This document shows, piece after piece, positions 17,695 through 26,772 of a stretch of DNA of 64,000 nt (the first letter of the stretch is position 1; the number at the start of each line of letters is the position of its first letter). This DNA is from Aeromonas tecta (GTDB lineage: Bacteria > Pseudomonadota > Gammaproteobacteria > Enterobacterales > Aeromonadaceae), in contig NZ_CDCA01000028.1 in assembly GCF_000820185.1 (NCBI RefSeq), forward strand, positions 248,001 to 312,000. The letters are read 5' to 3'. The position numbers and the translations under genes were made by a program. The notes under the pieces were generated by a model that saw only the letters and a list, made by a program, of their open reading frames with translations, was not told the DNA's origin and did not search any database.

Positions 17695-18135
17695 TCAGGG
17701 GCGTTGATAGATCTCGGGGTCGTGCTTTTCCATCAGATTCTCGGGGCGAGCCGGTGGTACGAAGCCAAAGCCGGCGTAGAGCCCATGGGCATCGGCAGTG
17801 GCCAGGGAGAGGCGACGCAGCCCCTGCAGTTCGGGATGGGCGAGGATGGCGGCGATCAGCGCCTTGCTGTGACCCTGGCCACGATGGCCCGGCAACACGA
17901 ACACATCGGCGAGATAGCCGAAGGTCGCCTTGTCGGTGATGACCCGGGCGAAGGCCACCTGCTGGCCCGCCAGATATCCGCCGAAGCACAGCGAATGGTT
18001 GATGGCCCGCTGCACCGTCGAGCGCGGAATGCCGAGGCTCCAGTAGGCTTCCTCGGACAGGAAGCGGTGGATCAGCGGCACGTCGAGCCGCCCCTTGTCG
18101 TCGCTGATCTCAAGCTGAGATTCTGTGGTCTGCAT
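17695..18135 (-). CDS. GNAT family N-acetyltransferase
   Basis: A 146-residue GCN5-related acetyltransferase. The acetyl-CoA loop is seen in VLPGHRGQGHSKAL (motif A, RGQGHS) at about residues 77-90, and the C-terminal YAGFGF is typical. The start at 18135 has AAGGAG six bases upstream; eight extra in-frame codons upstream have no support. Substrate is unknown. A TCGACGAGCG/CGCTCGTCGA hairpin without a U-tail (17645-17670) follows its stop and may protect the 3' end. Confidence 0.88.
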   Translation of the reverse strand: MQTTESQLEISDDKGRLDVPLIHRFLSEEAYWSLGIPRSTVQRAINHSLCFGGYLAGQQVAFARVITDKATFGYLADVFVLPGHRGQGHSKALIAAILAHPELQGLRRLSLATADAHGLYAGFGFVPPARPENLMEKHDPEIYQRP

Positions 18136-18156
18136 CCTGGCTCCTTGCCGTGATAT

Positions 18157-18184
18157 CAATAAGAAAGGCCCCTGACGGGGCCTT
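18157..18184 (-). terminator. Terminator of the chemoreceptor gene
   Basis: On the minus strand AAGGCCCC-GUCA-GGGGCCUU is followed by UCUUAUU. It lies 23 bp beyond the chemoreceptor stop codon and just upstream of the acetyltransferase gene. Confidence 0.85.
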
Positions 18185-18206
18185 CCAGTTTACTCAAATC
18201 AGCTTA

Positions 18207-19457
18207 TCAGGCCAGCTTGAAGGCCTGGATATGGGTATCCAGCGTCTGGCTGTGGTGTTCTACCAGCTCGGAGGCCTCTCTCAGCTCCCGCAGCACCACC
18301 ACTGATCCTTCCACCACCTGCTTGACCTGCTCCAGGTTGGCGCTCATCTCCTCGGCCACCGAGCTCTGCTGCTCGGAGGCTGCGGCGATCTGGCGGTTCA
18401 TGTCCGCCACCCCTTGCACCCGCTGCACTATGGTGGCGAGTTGATCTCCGGCCTGGGTGACTTGCTCCACCCCCTTGTCGGCCTGCTGCACGCTCTCGCT
18501 CATCAGGCCGACGGCCTGGCGGGCGTTGCCCTGCAACTGCTCGATCATCTTCTGGATCTCGACGGTGGCGGCCTGGGCCCGGTTGGCCAGCTCGCGTACC
18601 TCGGAGGCGACCACGGCGAAACCGCGACCCGCTTCGCCGGCGCGGGCGGCCTCGATGGCGGCGTTCAGCGCCAGCAGGTTGGTCTGCTCCGAGATGCCGC
18701 GGATGGTATCCACCACGGAGCCGATGCGATCGACCCCCTGCTCCACCTCGTTGACCACGGAAGAGGAGCGCTGGATGTTGCCGGACAGGGTGTCGATGGT
18801 GGAGACGGTGGCGGCCACGCAGCGACTGCCTTCCCGGGCCAGCTCGCTGGCGTCGGCGGTGGCGTGGGAGGCTTGCTCGGCGTGGGCGGCCACCTCACGA
18901 ATGGCGCCAACCATCTGGCTCATGGCGCTCGCCAGCTGTTCTATCTGTACGAACTCTTCGTTGATCGCCTCGTTGGCCTCCTCCATGCAGAGGGTCACCT
19001 GGGAGGCAATGTCGTTGAGCTCCTTGCAGGCGACCCGCTGGGTGCCAAATACCTGCTTGAGGTTTTCCTGGGAGTGGGCGACCGCCTTGGCGATGTCACC
19101 GAATTCGTCGCGGGACTTGAGCAACACGCTGTGGCTGAGATCCTTGCGCGCGAAGCGCTCGAGCAGGCCGACCAGGTAGTGCACCTGCTTGACCATGAGA
19201 CGGGAGCCGGTCAGCAACAGCACCACGAAGATGACCCCCATCAGCGCCGTCTCCATCACGCCGGTCCACAGCAGGCGATCGGCGATATCATTGGCCTTGG
19301 CGGGATCTATCCCCTCACTCAGCAGGGTGGATTCCAGATTGCTGGCATCGAACCAGAGTTTGGCCAGCAGCAACAGGGTGCTGAACACCATGAGCAGTAC
19401 CACTTTGGGCACCAGCCGGATGTTGCTCATTCGCCGCTCCAGCGGGTTTAACTGCAT
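18207..19457 (-). CDS. Methyl-accepting chemotaxis protein
   Basis: A 416-residue transmembrane chemoreceptor that would signal to CheA through CheW. Two membrane helices (about residues 17-36 and 69-87) enclose only some 30 periplasmic residues, so there is no room for a classical ligand-binding domain. A HAMP-like linker is followed by the coiled-coil signalling domain with hairpin tip [20 protein letters not shown] and [12 protein letters not shown]. The start at 19457 follows AAAGGAG; an ATG 26 codons upstream is less likely. With so small a sensor it may sense via the membrane or a partner protein. Confidence 0.92.
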   Translation of the reverse strand: MQLNPLERRMSNIRLVPKVVLLMVFSTLLLLAKLWFDASNLESTLLSEGIDPAKANDIADRLLWTGVMETALMGVIFVVLLLTGSRLMVKQVHYLVGLLERFARKDLSHSVLLKSRDEFGDIAKAVAHSQENLKQVFGTQRVACKELNDIASQVTLCMEEANEAINEEFVQIEQLASAMSQMVGAIREVAAHAEQASHATADASELAREGSRCVAATVSTIDTLSGNIQRSSSVVNEVEQGVDRIGSVVDTIRGISEQTNLLALNAAIEAARAGEAGRGFAVVASEVRELANRAQAATVEIQKMIEQLQGNARQAVGLMSESVQQADKGVEQVTQAGDQLATIVQRVQGVADMNRQIAAASEQQSSVAEEMSANLEQVKQVVEGSVVVLRELREASELVEHHSQTLDTHIQAFKLA

Positions 19458-19557
19458 AATGTTTCTCCTTTTAATGTCCGTTTTTCCTTTGTCATCATGA
19501 CTATCGGCATTATCTTCCTTTTTATTAATTCGCACCGCACCTGAAGTAGGAAAATGT

Positions 19558-20310
19558 ATGCGACATCACTTAACTCACCTGCGCGCCATGGATCTGTTGA
19601 TGGCCTTTCTGTCGGTGATCTCCGTGACACTGGTCTGTGCCCGCTGGTGGGGGCATGGGGATCTGAGCCCGCAGACCCGCCAGCTGTTCTATGACCTCGA
19701 CAGCCTTATCTGCTACTTCTTCCTCGCCCACTTCGCCTATGGCTGGGTCAGAGCCCCGGACCGCATGGCCTTCTTCAAGGCGAACTGGTTCTATCTGCCG
19801 GGCAGCCTGCCCATGGTGGAGCAGCTGCGCTGGGCACGGCTCATCCAGTTGTGGCGGGTCTATCAGCTGATCCGCACTGGCCCGGATCTGCTCGGCATGT
19901 TTCGCCGCGAGCGCAACGAGACGACCCTGTCCGGCATCCTGTTCCTGTTCTTCCTGCTGCTGGGGGTGGGCTCAGGGGTCATCTACTGGCTGGAGTCGGG
20001 TCATCCGGGCAGCCTGATCAAGACCCCTTATGATGCGTTCTGGTGGACGCTGGTGACGCTCTCCACCGTGGGCTACGGGGATCTGGTGCCGAGGACCGAG
20101 GAGGGGCGCTTCGCCGCCAGCCTGCTGATCCTGTTCGGGGTCGGCCTGTTTGGCGCCCTCAGCGGCTTCATGGCCAGCCTGTTCGTGCACCCGGGGCGGA
20201 CCAACGACGAGACCAACAAGTGGCGCCACCGCCAGAGCGAGCAGCAGGATCTGTTGCTGCAGGAGATAAGAGCATTGCGGGAAGAGGTGAAGTCACTGAA
20301 ACAGAAGTAG
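19558..20310 (+). CDS. Voltage-gated-type potassium channel
   Basis: A 250-residue inner-membrane ion channel with the K+ selectivity filter TVGYGD at about residues 175-180. Hydrophobic segments are seen near residues 11-30, 50-65 and 122-146, followed by the pore loop and a last helix at about 192-213. A basic [15 protein letters not shown] segment resembles a reduced S4 voltage sensor. The C-terminal tail ([19 protein letters not shown]) should form a short coiled coil aiding tetramerisation. AGGA lies six bases before the ATG. It is divergent from the chemoreceptor, sharing about 100 bp of promoter region; any functional link is conjecture. Confidence 0.9.
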   Translation: MRHHLTHLRAMDLLMAFLSVISVTLVCARWWGHGDLSPQTRQLFYDLDSLICYFFLAHFAYGWVRAPDRMAFFKANWFYLPGSLPMVEQLRWARLIQLWRVYQLIRTGPDLLGMFRRERNETTLSGILFLFFLLLGVGSGVIYWLESGHPGSLIKTPYDAFWWTLVTLSTVGYGDLVPRTEEGRFAASLLILFGVGLFGALSGFMASLFVHPGRTNDETNKWRHRQSEQQDLLLQEIRALREEVKSLKQK

Positions 20311-20392
20311 TCGCCGACGTCTGGAATGGTCGCGTGGCAAACGGGGAAGTTGCGAGCAAGCTCTCAGGGAGGGGGGCGGCGCTTTTCTTTGC

Positions 20393-20421
20393 TTGTCCTT
20401 TGACCCGCGAGCAGCTTAACA
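20393..20421 (+). promoter_or_regulatory. Candidate sigma-70 promoter of ygiM
   Basis: TTGTCC (20393-20398), a 17-bp spacer and TTAACA (20416-20421) lie about 40 bp before the ATG. Hexamer match is moderate. Confidence 0.4.
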
Positions 20422-20462
20422 TTCGGCCTGTCACCTAACTCAACGAAGAGAATCGATCGACC

Positions 20463-21068
20463 ATGCGCGCCCTTCTCGGGATTTTGATCTGCTTGTGTGC
20501 CCAACAGGCACTGGCCGATACCCGTTATGTTTCAGACGACATATTTACCTATATCCACAACGGTCCTGGTACCCAGTACCGGATCCTCGGCAGCGTCAAA
20601 GCCGGTGAACCGCTGGAGGTCAAGGCGGTCAACAACGAGGCCGGTTTCACCCAGGTGGTGGACGGTCGCGGCCGTGAGGGCTGGATCAAGAACGCCGAGC
20701 TGCAAACTGGCATCAGTCTGCGCGAGCGTCTGCCCCAGGTCGAAAAAGAGCTGGAAGAGGCCAAGGCCCGCCTGCTGAACCTCAACGGTGACAACGAGCG
20801 ACGCTTCACCGAGAAGGATGGCAAGCTGGCCGAACAGACCAAGGAGATCACCAGTCTGAAGGCTCAGCTCGATAGCCAGAGCACCGAGATGGCGAGCCTC
20901 AAGGAGCAGAACGACGCCCTGACCCAGAGCTATGACAACCAGGAGCACGACATGCAGATGGACTGGTTCATCCGCGGTGGTGCCATGGTTGGCGGCGGTA
21001 TCCTGCTCGGCATCCTGTTGCCCATGCTGCCCCGTCGTCGCAAGAGCAGCGAGCGCTGGATGAACTGA
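20463..21068 (+). CDS. ygiM: SH3-domain, membrane-anchored periplasmic protein (YgiM family)
   Basis: A 201-residue TIGR04211-type protein. It has a signal peptide cleaved after ALA (residue 18), a bacterial SH3 domain at about residues 20-85 (YVSDDIFTYIHNGPGTQYRI and GREGWIKNAEL), and a long coiled coil at about 90-160. A C-terminal transmembrane helix (GGAMVGGGILLGILLPML) is followed by a basic tail (PRRRKSS). The layout matches E. coli YgiM, an envelope protein of unclear role. It is monocistronic with its own terminator. Confidence 0.9.
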   Translation: MRALLGILICLCAQQALADTRYVSDDIFTYIHNGPGTQYRILGSVKAGEPLEVKAVNNEAGFTQVVDGRGREGWIKNAELQTGISLRERLPQVEKELEEAKARLLNLNGDNERRFTEKDGKLAEQTKEITSLKAQLDSQSTEMASLKEQNDALTQSYDNQEHDMQMDWFIRGGAMVGGGILLGILLPMLPRRRKSSERWMN

Positions 21069-21092
21069 CGGGCATTGCCGGTTGGATGAAAG

Positions 21093-21121
21093 AGGGGTCG
21101 CCGATGCGGCCCCTTTTTTTA
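21093..21121 (+). terminator. Terminator after ygiM
   Basis: AGGGGUCGC/GCGGCCCCU stem (one G-U pair) followed by eight U. Confidence 0.85.
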
Positions 21122-21223
21122 TGCCTGATGTGGCTATCTGGTCGCCACGGGCCACGCCCGACCGTAAGATAGCCCCCACTTGTCCGTGCCCTGCACACCC
21201 CTTTCAACAAGAGCGTTCATCTT

Positions 21224-22003
21224 ATGTCTTCGACCGAACAGGCCCGCTGGTTTGTACTGGGGGGCGATCACCTAGTCCTGCTGGATGCGCAGGGGCAGAT
21301 CCCGCAGGGCGCCCGTGCCCAACTCCCCGCCCATCTGCAAGACGCCCCGTTCGAGCGCTTTGACGACTGGGATGGCGAGCCCTGCTATCTGCTAGATCTG
21401 GGGGCTGATGCCGATACCTCGGCTATGGCAGGCCTGCGCCAGCTGATGGTGGCGGGGGATGAGGAGGGCTTTCGTCTCGCTGGCCGCGCCTGGCAGCTGG
21501 CCACCTTTCGTCGCAGCCATCGCTTCTGCGGCGAGTGCGGCGCGCCCATGGCCCCCAAGGCGGGGGAGTGGGCACAAGAGTGCCAACAGGGTCACGTCGT
21601 CTACCCGCGCATCTCCCCCTGCATCATAGTGGCGGTGCGCAAGGGGCCGGCCATCTTGCTGGCGGCCCATCGCCGTCACTATCAGGCCGACGATCCCATG
21701 TATACCGTGCTGGCAGGTTTCGTGGAGGCGGGGGAGAATCTCGAGCAGTGCGTGGCACGGGAGGTGTTCGAGGAGAGCGGCATCCGGGTCGGCAACATCC
21801 GCTACGTGGCGAGCCAGCCCTGGCCCTTCCCCCACAGCCTGATGATGGGCTTCACCGCCGACTACCAGAGCGGCGAGATCAAGGTGCAGGACGATGAGCT
21901 GGTGGCCGCCGATTTCTTCGAGGCCAATCGACTGCCGCGCTTGCCGCCCCACGGCACTATCGCGCGCCGGCTGATCGAGCAGTGCCTTGCAGACGAGGCG
22001 TGA
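21224..22003 (+). CDS. nudC: NAD(H) pyrophosphatase / NAD-capped RNA decapping Nudix hydrolase
   Basis: A 259-residue NudC, which hydrolyses NAD(H) to NMN(H) and AMP and removes NAD caps from RNA. The Nudix box is GFVEAGENLEQCVAREVFEESG (about 165-186), followed by the NudC-specific SQPWPFPHSLM motif. Zinc ligands C102, C105 and C120 are present. The fourth position of the E. coli CxxC pair is G123, with H124 next to it (CQQGH), so the site may be Cys3His or weakened. Terminator-like hairpins lie on both sides. Confidence 0.93.
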   Translation: MSSTEQARWFVLGGDHLVLLDAQGQIPQGARAQLPAHLQDAPFERFDDWDGEPCYLLDLGADADTSAMAGLRQLMVAGDEEGFRLAGRAWQLATFRRSHRFCGECGAPMAPKAGEWAQECQQGHVVYPRISPCIIVAVRKGPAILLAAHRRHYQADDPMYTVLAGFVEAGENLEQCVAREVFEESGIRVGNIRYVASQPWPFPHSLMMGFTADYQSGEIKVQDDELVAADFFEANRLPRLPPHGTIARRLIEQCLADEA

Positions 22004-22023
22004 CCGCCATCTGAACCAGGAAG

Positions 22024-22047
22024 AGGGGGCGCTTGTTTGCGCCCCTT
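22024..22047 (+). terminator. Terminator after nudC
   Basis: GGGGCGC-UUGUUU-GCGCCCC stem followed by UU and a moderately U-rich stretch. Confidence 0.6.
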
Positions 22048-22109
22048 CACATCTTTGCACTCGAACCGGCCGGGCCATGTGTTTGAGCCGCCCGTTGGCC
22101 CACACAAAG

Positions 22110-22118
22110 TGGTATCAT
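22110..22118 (+). promoter_or_regulatory. Candidate extended -10 promoter of hemE
   Basis: TGG-TATCAT lies about 39 bp upstream of the hemE ATG. No good -35 hexamer is at standard distance, which is tolerated for extended -10 promoters. Confidence 0.4.
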
Positions 22119-22156
22119 ATCCGCCATTTTATGCTGGATATGACTCAGGAACTGGG

Positions 22157-23224
22157 ATGAACGAGCTGAAGAACGATCGATACCTGCGCGCCCTGCTGCG
22201 CCAGGATGTGGACCTGACCCCGGTCTGGATGATGCGCCAGGCTGGCCGCTACCTGCCGGAATACAAGGCCACTCGCGCCATCGCCGGGGATTTCATGTCC
22301 CTGTGCCGCAACGCCGAACTGGCTTGTGAAGTCACTCTGCAGCCTCTGCGCCGCTATCCGCTCGATGCCGCCATCCTCTTCTCCGACATCCTGACCGTGC
22401 CCGATGCCATGGGGCTTGGCCTCTACTTCGAACACGGCGAAGGCCCACGCTTCGAGCGGCCCATCACCTCCATGGCTGACGTGCAGGCGCTGCCCATCCC
22501 GGATCCGGAAGACGAACTCGGCTACGTGATGAACGCGGTGCGCACCATCCGCCGCGAGCTCAAGGGCGAAGTGCCGCTGATCGGTTTCTCCGGCAGCCCC
22601 TGGACCCTGGCCACCTACATGGTGGAGGGGGGCAGCTCCAAGGCGTTCACCAAGATCAAGCAGATGATGTACGCCGAGCCCATGACCCTGCACCTGCTGC
22701 TCGACAAGCTGGCGGACAGCGTGATCGGCTACCTGAATGCCCAGATCAAGGCTGGCGCCCAGTCGGTCATGGTGTTCGATACCTGGGGCGGCGTACTGAC
22801 CCCGCGGGATTACCGCGACTTCTCCCTGCAATACATGCACAAGATCGTCGACAGCCTGATCCGCGAGCACGAAGGGCGCCGCGTGCCGGTGACCCTGTTC
22901 ACCAAGAACGGTGGCCAGTGGCTGGAGCAGATCGCCGCCACCGGTTGTGATGCCCTTGGCCTGGACTGGACCACCGACATTGCGGACGCCAAGCGCCGGG
23001 TCGGCGACAAGGTCGCGCTGCAGGGCAACATGGATCCCTCCATGCTCTACGCAGCGCCTGCCCGCATCCGTGAAGAGGTCGCCACCATTCTGGCGGGCTT
23101 TGGTCAGGGCAACGGCCACGTCTTCAACCTGGGCCACGGTATTCACCAGGATGTGGATCCTGAGCACGCAGGCGTCTTCGTCAACGCGGTACACGAGCTG
23201 TCCGCTCAATACCACGGTCGCTAA
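22157..23224 (+). CDS. hemE: Uroporphyrinogen decarboxylase
   Basis: A 355-residue HemE that decarboxylates uroporphyrinogen III to coproporphyrinogen III in heme synthesis, in the cytoplasm. The N-terminal signature [15 protein letters not shown] (about residues 22-36) and the second signature [16 protein letters not shown] are intact. The start at 22157 matches the length of E. coli HemE (354). Upstream in-frame codons carry no ribosome site. It is monocistronic and ends in a strong hairpin. Confidence 0.97.
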   Translation: MNELKNDRYLRALLRQDVDLTPVWMMRQAGRYLPEYKATRAIAGDFMSLCRNAELACEVTLQPLRRYPLDAAILFSDILTVPDAMGLGLYFEHGEGPRFERPITSMADVQALPIPDPEDELGYVMNAVRTIRRELKGEVPLIGFSGSPWTLATYMVEGGSSKAFTKIKQMMYAEPMTLHLLLDKLADSVIGYLNAQIKAGAQSVMVFDTWGGVLTPRDYRDFSLQYMHKIVDSLIREHEGRRVPVTLFTKNGGQWLEQIAATGCDALGLDWTTDIADAKRRVGDKVALQGNMDPSMLYAAPARIREEVATILAGFGQGNGHVFNLGHGIHQDVDPEHAGVFVNAVHELSAQYHGR

Positions 23225-23246
23225 GGCGATTGACCAAGATGATGAC

Positions 23247-23275
23247 AACGGGGCCTGCGGGCCCCGTTTGCTTTT
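23247..23275 (+). terminator. Terminator after hemE
   Basis: AACGGGGCC/GGCCCCGUU perfect stem with an interrupted U tract (UUGCUUUU). Confidence 0.75.
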
Positions 23276-23443
23276 CGGCGATGCAGTGGTGAAGGAGTTA
23301 CTGGCTGGGCGCACTGTTTGGGAGCTGCGCCGGGGGCCCGGCTCGGGTTACACTGCGCCATCTGTGGCGGTGGCCACACACAAGATGAGCGACAGCGCCT
23401 GAGGCCGCGTATCGGCCGGCGTGCTCGCCATGCAGGAGGCAAC

Positions 23444-24373
23444 ATGAGCAAGAGATCGTGGGATTGGGGCATCGACTTGGGCGGGACCAAGTGCGAGTGC
23501 GTGGTGCTGGACGGCGACGAGGTGCTGCTGCGACATCGCATTCCCACCGAACGACGTGGCGGATATCAGCACATGATCGGCCAAATTGCCAAGCTGGTGG
23601 ACGAGTGTGCTGAGAAACTCGGTCAGCGCCCCAGCATCATCGGCATGGGCACCCCGGGGGCGCGGGATCCCCAGACCGAGCTGATGAAGAACTGCAACAC
23701 CACCGAGCTCAACGGCCAGCCGTTCAAGGAAGACTTGGAACGCAGGCTCGGTGTGCCTGTGCTCATCGCCAATGACGCGAACTGCTTCGCCCTTGCGGAA
23801 ACCCATTTGGGGGCGGTGCGCCAGCACCATCCCGAGGCCAAGGTGGTGTTCGGCATCATCATGGGCACCGGCGTGGGGTCCGGCATCGTCATCAACGGCC
23901 AGATCCTCAACGGCCACCACGGCATCGCCGGGGAGTGGGGCCATAACGTGCTCTCTCCCGACGGCCCCGAGTGCTACTGCGGCAAGCGCGGCTGCGTCGA
24001 GACCTTCATCAGTGGCCCGGCGCTGGAGGCCTGGTATGAAGCCAAGGCCAAGCGTCACTTGTCGCTGGCCAAGATAGCGGCGGCCAGCGCTCACGATCAT
24101 GTGGCCAAACTCACCATCGATCGTTTGCACCTGCTGTTTGGTCAGGCGTTGGCCAACGTGGTCAACATCCTGGATCCGGACGTCATCGTCATCGGTGGCG
24201 GGGTCGGCAACCTGCAGAGCCTCTACAGCGTTGGCAGGCAGACGGTGCTGCCTTTCCTGTTCAACCCTCGCTTCGCGACCCCCATCATAGCGCCAGCACT
24301 GGGTGACAGTGCCGGTGTCTTTGGGGCGGCGCTGCTGGCTCGCGGCGTCTTCAAGGATGCCTTGCTGTCATGA
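23444..24373 (+). CDS. ROK family sugar kinase (Mak-like fructokinase)
   Basis: A 309-residue ROK-family kinase. The ATP phosphate motif DLGGTK is at residues 11-16, the catalytic region NDANCFALAE near 112-121, the GEWGHN hexose motif near 166-171, and the zinc-binding CYCGKRGC follows. The run HxxGxxGEWGHN...CYCGKxGCxETFISG resembles E. coli Mak (fructokinase) more than NagK, but the sugar is not certain. CAGGAGG before ATG 23444 sets the start. It lies 46 bp before epd and could be cotranscribed with the glycolytic cluster. Confidence 0.85.
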   Translation: MSKRSWDWGIDLGGTKCECVVLDGDEVLLRHRIPTERRGGYQHMIGQIAKLVDECAEKLGQRPSIIGMGTPGARDPQTELMKNCNTTELNGQPFKEDLERRLGVPVLIANDANCFALAETHLGAVRQHHPEAKVVFGIIMGTGVGSGIVINGQILNGHHGIAGEWGHNVLSPDGPECYCGKRGCVETFISGPALEAWYEAKAKRHLSLAKIAAASAHDHVAKLTIDRLHLLFGQALANVVNILDPDVIVIGGGVGNLQSLYSVGRQTVLPFLFNPRFATPIIAPALGDSAGVFGAALLARGVFKDALLS

Positions 24374-24419
24374 ATCATCCATCGGCCCTTTTAGTGCTCG
24401 CTAAGGACACAGTTTTTCC

Positions 24420-25430
24420 ATGATCAAGATTGCCATCAACGGGTACGGGCGCATCGGTCGCAACGTGCTGCGGGCCCTCTACGAGAGCGGCCGTGACAAG
24501 AACATCAAGATAGTTGCCATCAACGAGCTGGCGGCGCCCGAGGCCATGGTGCATCTCACTCGCTTCGATACCAGCCACGGTCGCTTCCACCATCCGGTGC
24601 AGCTGGCGGGCAACAGTATGCTGGTGGGGGAGGATCTCATCTCCCTGTTTGCCGAGCGGGATCCGGCCAATCTGCCCTGGCGAGCGCTGGGGGTGGACGT
24701 GGTGCTGGATTGCACCGGGGTGTTCGGCTCGCGGGCCGATGCCGAGCGTCATCTGGGCGCGGGGGCGGGCAAGGTCTTGTTCTCCCATCCGGCGGATGCG
24801 GACGTGGATGCGACAATCGTTTTCGGGGTGAACCATCAGGTGCTGACCGGACGGGAGCGGATCGTCTCCAATGCCTCCTGTACCACCAACTGTGTGGTAC
24901 CCGTCATCGAAACATTGCATCGAGAGTTCGAGATAAATTGTGGTACTATTACGACAATTCATTCGGCCATGCACGATCAGCAAGTCATCGATGCATACCA
25001 CAGTGACTTGCGCAGAACCCGAGCAGCCAGCCAGTCCATCATCCCGGTGGATACCAAGCTGGCAAAGGGGTTGGAGCGGATCCTACCGCACTTCGCCGGC
25101 AAGTTCGAAGCGATCGCGGTACGGGTGCCGACCATCAACGTAACGGCGATGGATCTCAGTATTACTGTACGTAAAAAAGTGACAGTTACTGACGTAAATC
25201 AAGCCCTGCAACGGGCATCCAGAGGTACATTAAGCGGTATCCTGGATTACACGGAAGAGCCTTTGGTTTCCGTAGACTTTAATCATGATGCACACTCCTG
25301 CATCATTGATGGTACCCAGACTCGGGTGAGCGATGCCAACCTTGTCAAGATGCTGATGTGGTGTGATAACGAATGGGGCTTCGCGAACCGCATGCTGGAT
25401 ACCACCCGGGCCATGATGGCCGCAGGCTGA
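24420..25430 (+). CDS. epd: D-erythrose-4-phosphate dehydrogenase
   Basis: A 336-residue GAPDH-family enzyme that oxidises erythrose 4-phosphate toward pyridoxal 5'-phosphate synthesis. The NAD motif [10 protein letters not shown] is at residues 6-15, the catalytic Cys in SNASCTTNC and His in [11 protein letters not shown]. The latter motif and linkage to pgk-fbaA identify Epd rather than GapA. Base use is uneven: the first half is GC-rich, while patches around 24920-25000 and 25136-25310 use AT-rich, rarer codons. pdxJ, of the same pathway, lies further along this window. Confidence 0.95.
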   Translation: MIKIAINGYGRIGRNVLRALYESGRDKNIKIVAINELAAPEAMVHLTRFDTSHGRFHHPVQLAGNSMLVGEDLISLFAERDPANLPWRALGVDVVLDCTGVFGSRADAERHLGAGAGKVLFSHPADADVDATIVFGVNHQVLTGRERIVSNASCTTNCVVPVIETLHREFEINCGTITTIHSAMHDQQVIDAYHSDLRRTRAASQSIIPVDTKLAKGLERILPHFAGKFEAIAVRVPTINVTAMDLSITVRKKVTVTDVNQALQRASRGTLSGILDYTEEPLVSVDFNHDAHSCIIDGTQTRVSDANLVKMLMWCDNEWGFANRMLDTTRAMMAAG

Positions 25431-25493
25431 GAGCCTGCACGGGTGCAAGGTTACTGTTTTTTTAACATTACCTGAAAATATAGAGGACTGAAT

Positions 25494-26657
25494 ATGTCTG
25501 TTATCAAGATGACCGACCTGGATCTGGCGGGTAAACGCGTCCTGATCCGTGCTGACCTGAACGTGCCGGTAAAAGACGGCAAGGTCACTTCCGATGCACG
25601 TATCGTCGCTACCCTGCCGACCATCAAGCTGGCTCTGGAAAAGGGCGCCAAGCTGATGATCACCTCCCACCTGGGTCGTCCGACCGAGGGTGAATACAAC
25701 GAAGAATTCTCCCTGGCTCCGGTTGTCAACTATCTGAAAGACGCTCTGTCCTGCCCGGTCCGCCTGGCCAAGGATTACCTGGATGGCGTAGACGTCGCCG
25801 CCGGTGAGCTGGTTGTGCTGGAAAACTGCCGCTTCAACAAGGGCGAGAAGAAAAACACCGAAGAGCTGGCCAAAAAATACGCCGCCCTGTGTGATGTCTT
25901 TGTTATGGATGCCTTTGGTACTGCTCACCGCGCCGAAGGTTCTACCTACGGTGTTGCCCAATTTGCCCCCATCGCCTGTGCCGGTCCGCTGCTGGCCGGT
26001 GAACTGGAAGCTCTGGGCAAAGCCATGCTGAAGCCCGAGCGCCCGATGGTTGCCATCGTTGGCGGCTCCAAGGTCTCTACCAAGCTGACCGTGCTGGAAT
26101 CCCTCTCCAAGATCGCTGATCAGCTGGTCGTCGGTGGTGGCATCGCCAACACCTTCATCGCCGCTGCCGGTCACAACGTCGGCAAGTCCCTGTGTGAACA
26201 TGACCTGCTCGACACCGCCAAGAAACTGGCCGCTGAGACCAACATTCCGGTCACCACCGACGTAGTTGTGGGTACCGAGTTCTCCGAATCCACCCCGGCT
26301 ACCATCAAGTCCGTCGCTGACGTGACTGACGGCGACATGATCTTCGACATCGGCCCTGACTCTGCCAAGGCCTTGGCCGACATCATCATGAACGCCAAGA
26401 CCATCCTGTGGAACGGTCCGGTCGGTGTGTTCGAGTTCGACCAATTCTCTGCAGGTACCAAGGTTATCGCCGAAGCGATCGCCGCCTCCCCGGCCTTCTC
26501 CATCGCTGGCGGTGGTGACACCCTGGCTGCCATCGACAAGTTCGGCATCGCCGACAAGGTCTCCTACATCTCCACTGGCGGCGGCGCCTTCCTGGAGTTC
26601 GTAGAAGGCAAGGTACTGCCGGCCGTTGCGATGCTGGAACAGCGCGCCAAAGCCTAA
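25494..26657 (+). CDS. pgk: Phosphoglycerate kinase
   Basis: A 387-residue Pgk transferring phosphate between 1,3-bisphosphoglycerate and ADP in glycolysis. The N-terminal signature [16 protein letters not shown] is at about residues 13-28, and the C-terminal nucleotide site includes [13 protein letters not shown]. Codon use is strongly biased, as expected for a highly expressed gene. A small hairpin followed by a distal T7 tract (25434-25463) lies between epd and pgk and might attenuate read-through from epd. Confidence 0.97.
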   Translation: MSVIKMTDLDLAGKRVLIRADLNVPVKDGKVTSDARIVATLPTIKLALEKGAKLMITSHLGRPTEGEYNEEFSLAPVVNYLKDALSCPVRLAKDYLDGVDVAAGELVVLENCRFNKGEKKNTEELAKKYAALCDVFVMDAFGTAHRAEGSTYGVAQFAPIACAGPLLAGELEALGKAMLKPERPMVAIVGGSKVSTKLTVLESLSKIADQLVVGGGIANTFIAAAGHNVGKSLCEHDLLDTAKKLAAETNIPVTTDVVVGTEFSESTPATIKSVADVTDGDMIFDIGPDSAKALADIIMNAKTILWNGPVGVFEFDQFSAGTKVIAEAIAASPAFSIAGGGDTLAAIDKFGIADKVSYISTGGGAFLEFVEGKVLPAVAMLEQRAKA

Positions 26658-26668
26658 TTGACCCGGGA

Positions 26669-26696
26669 CGGGGGGCAAAAGCCTCCCGTTTCGTTT
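26669..26696 (+). terminator. Weak terminator/attenuator between pgk and fbaA
   Basis: ACGGGGGG/CCUCCCGU stem with a poor U tail (UUCGUUU). It may reduce read-through from pgk into fbaA or mark processing. Confidence 0.45.
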
Positions 26697-26772
26697 ATCA
26701 TGTGACCGCTGTGCCGGTTCATGATGAACCCCCATTTTTTATTAACGGCATACGAGAACAGGACGATTTAAC

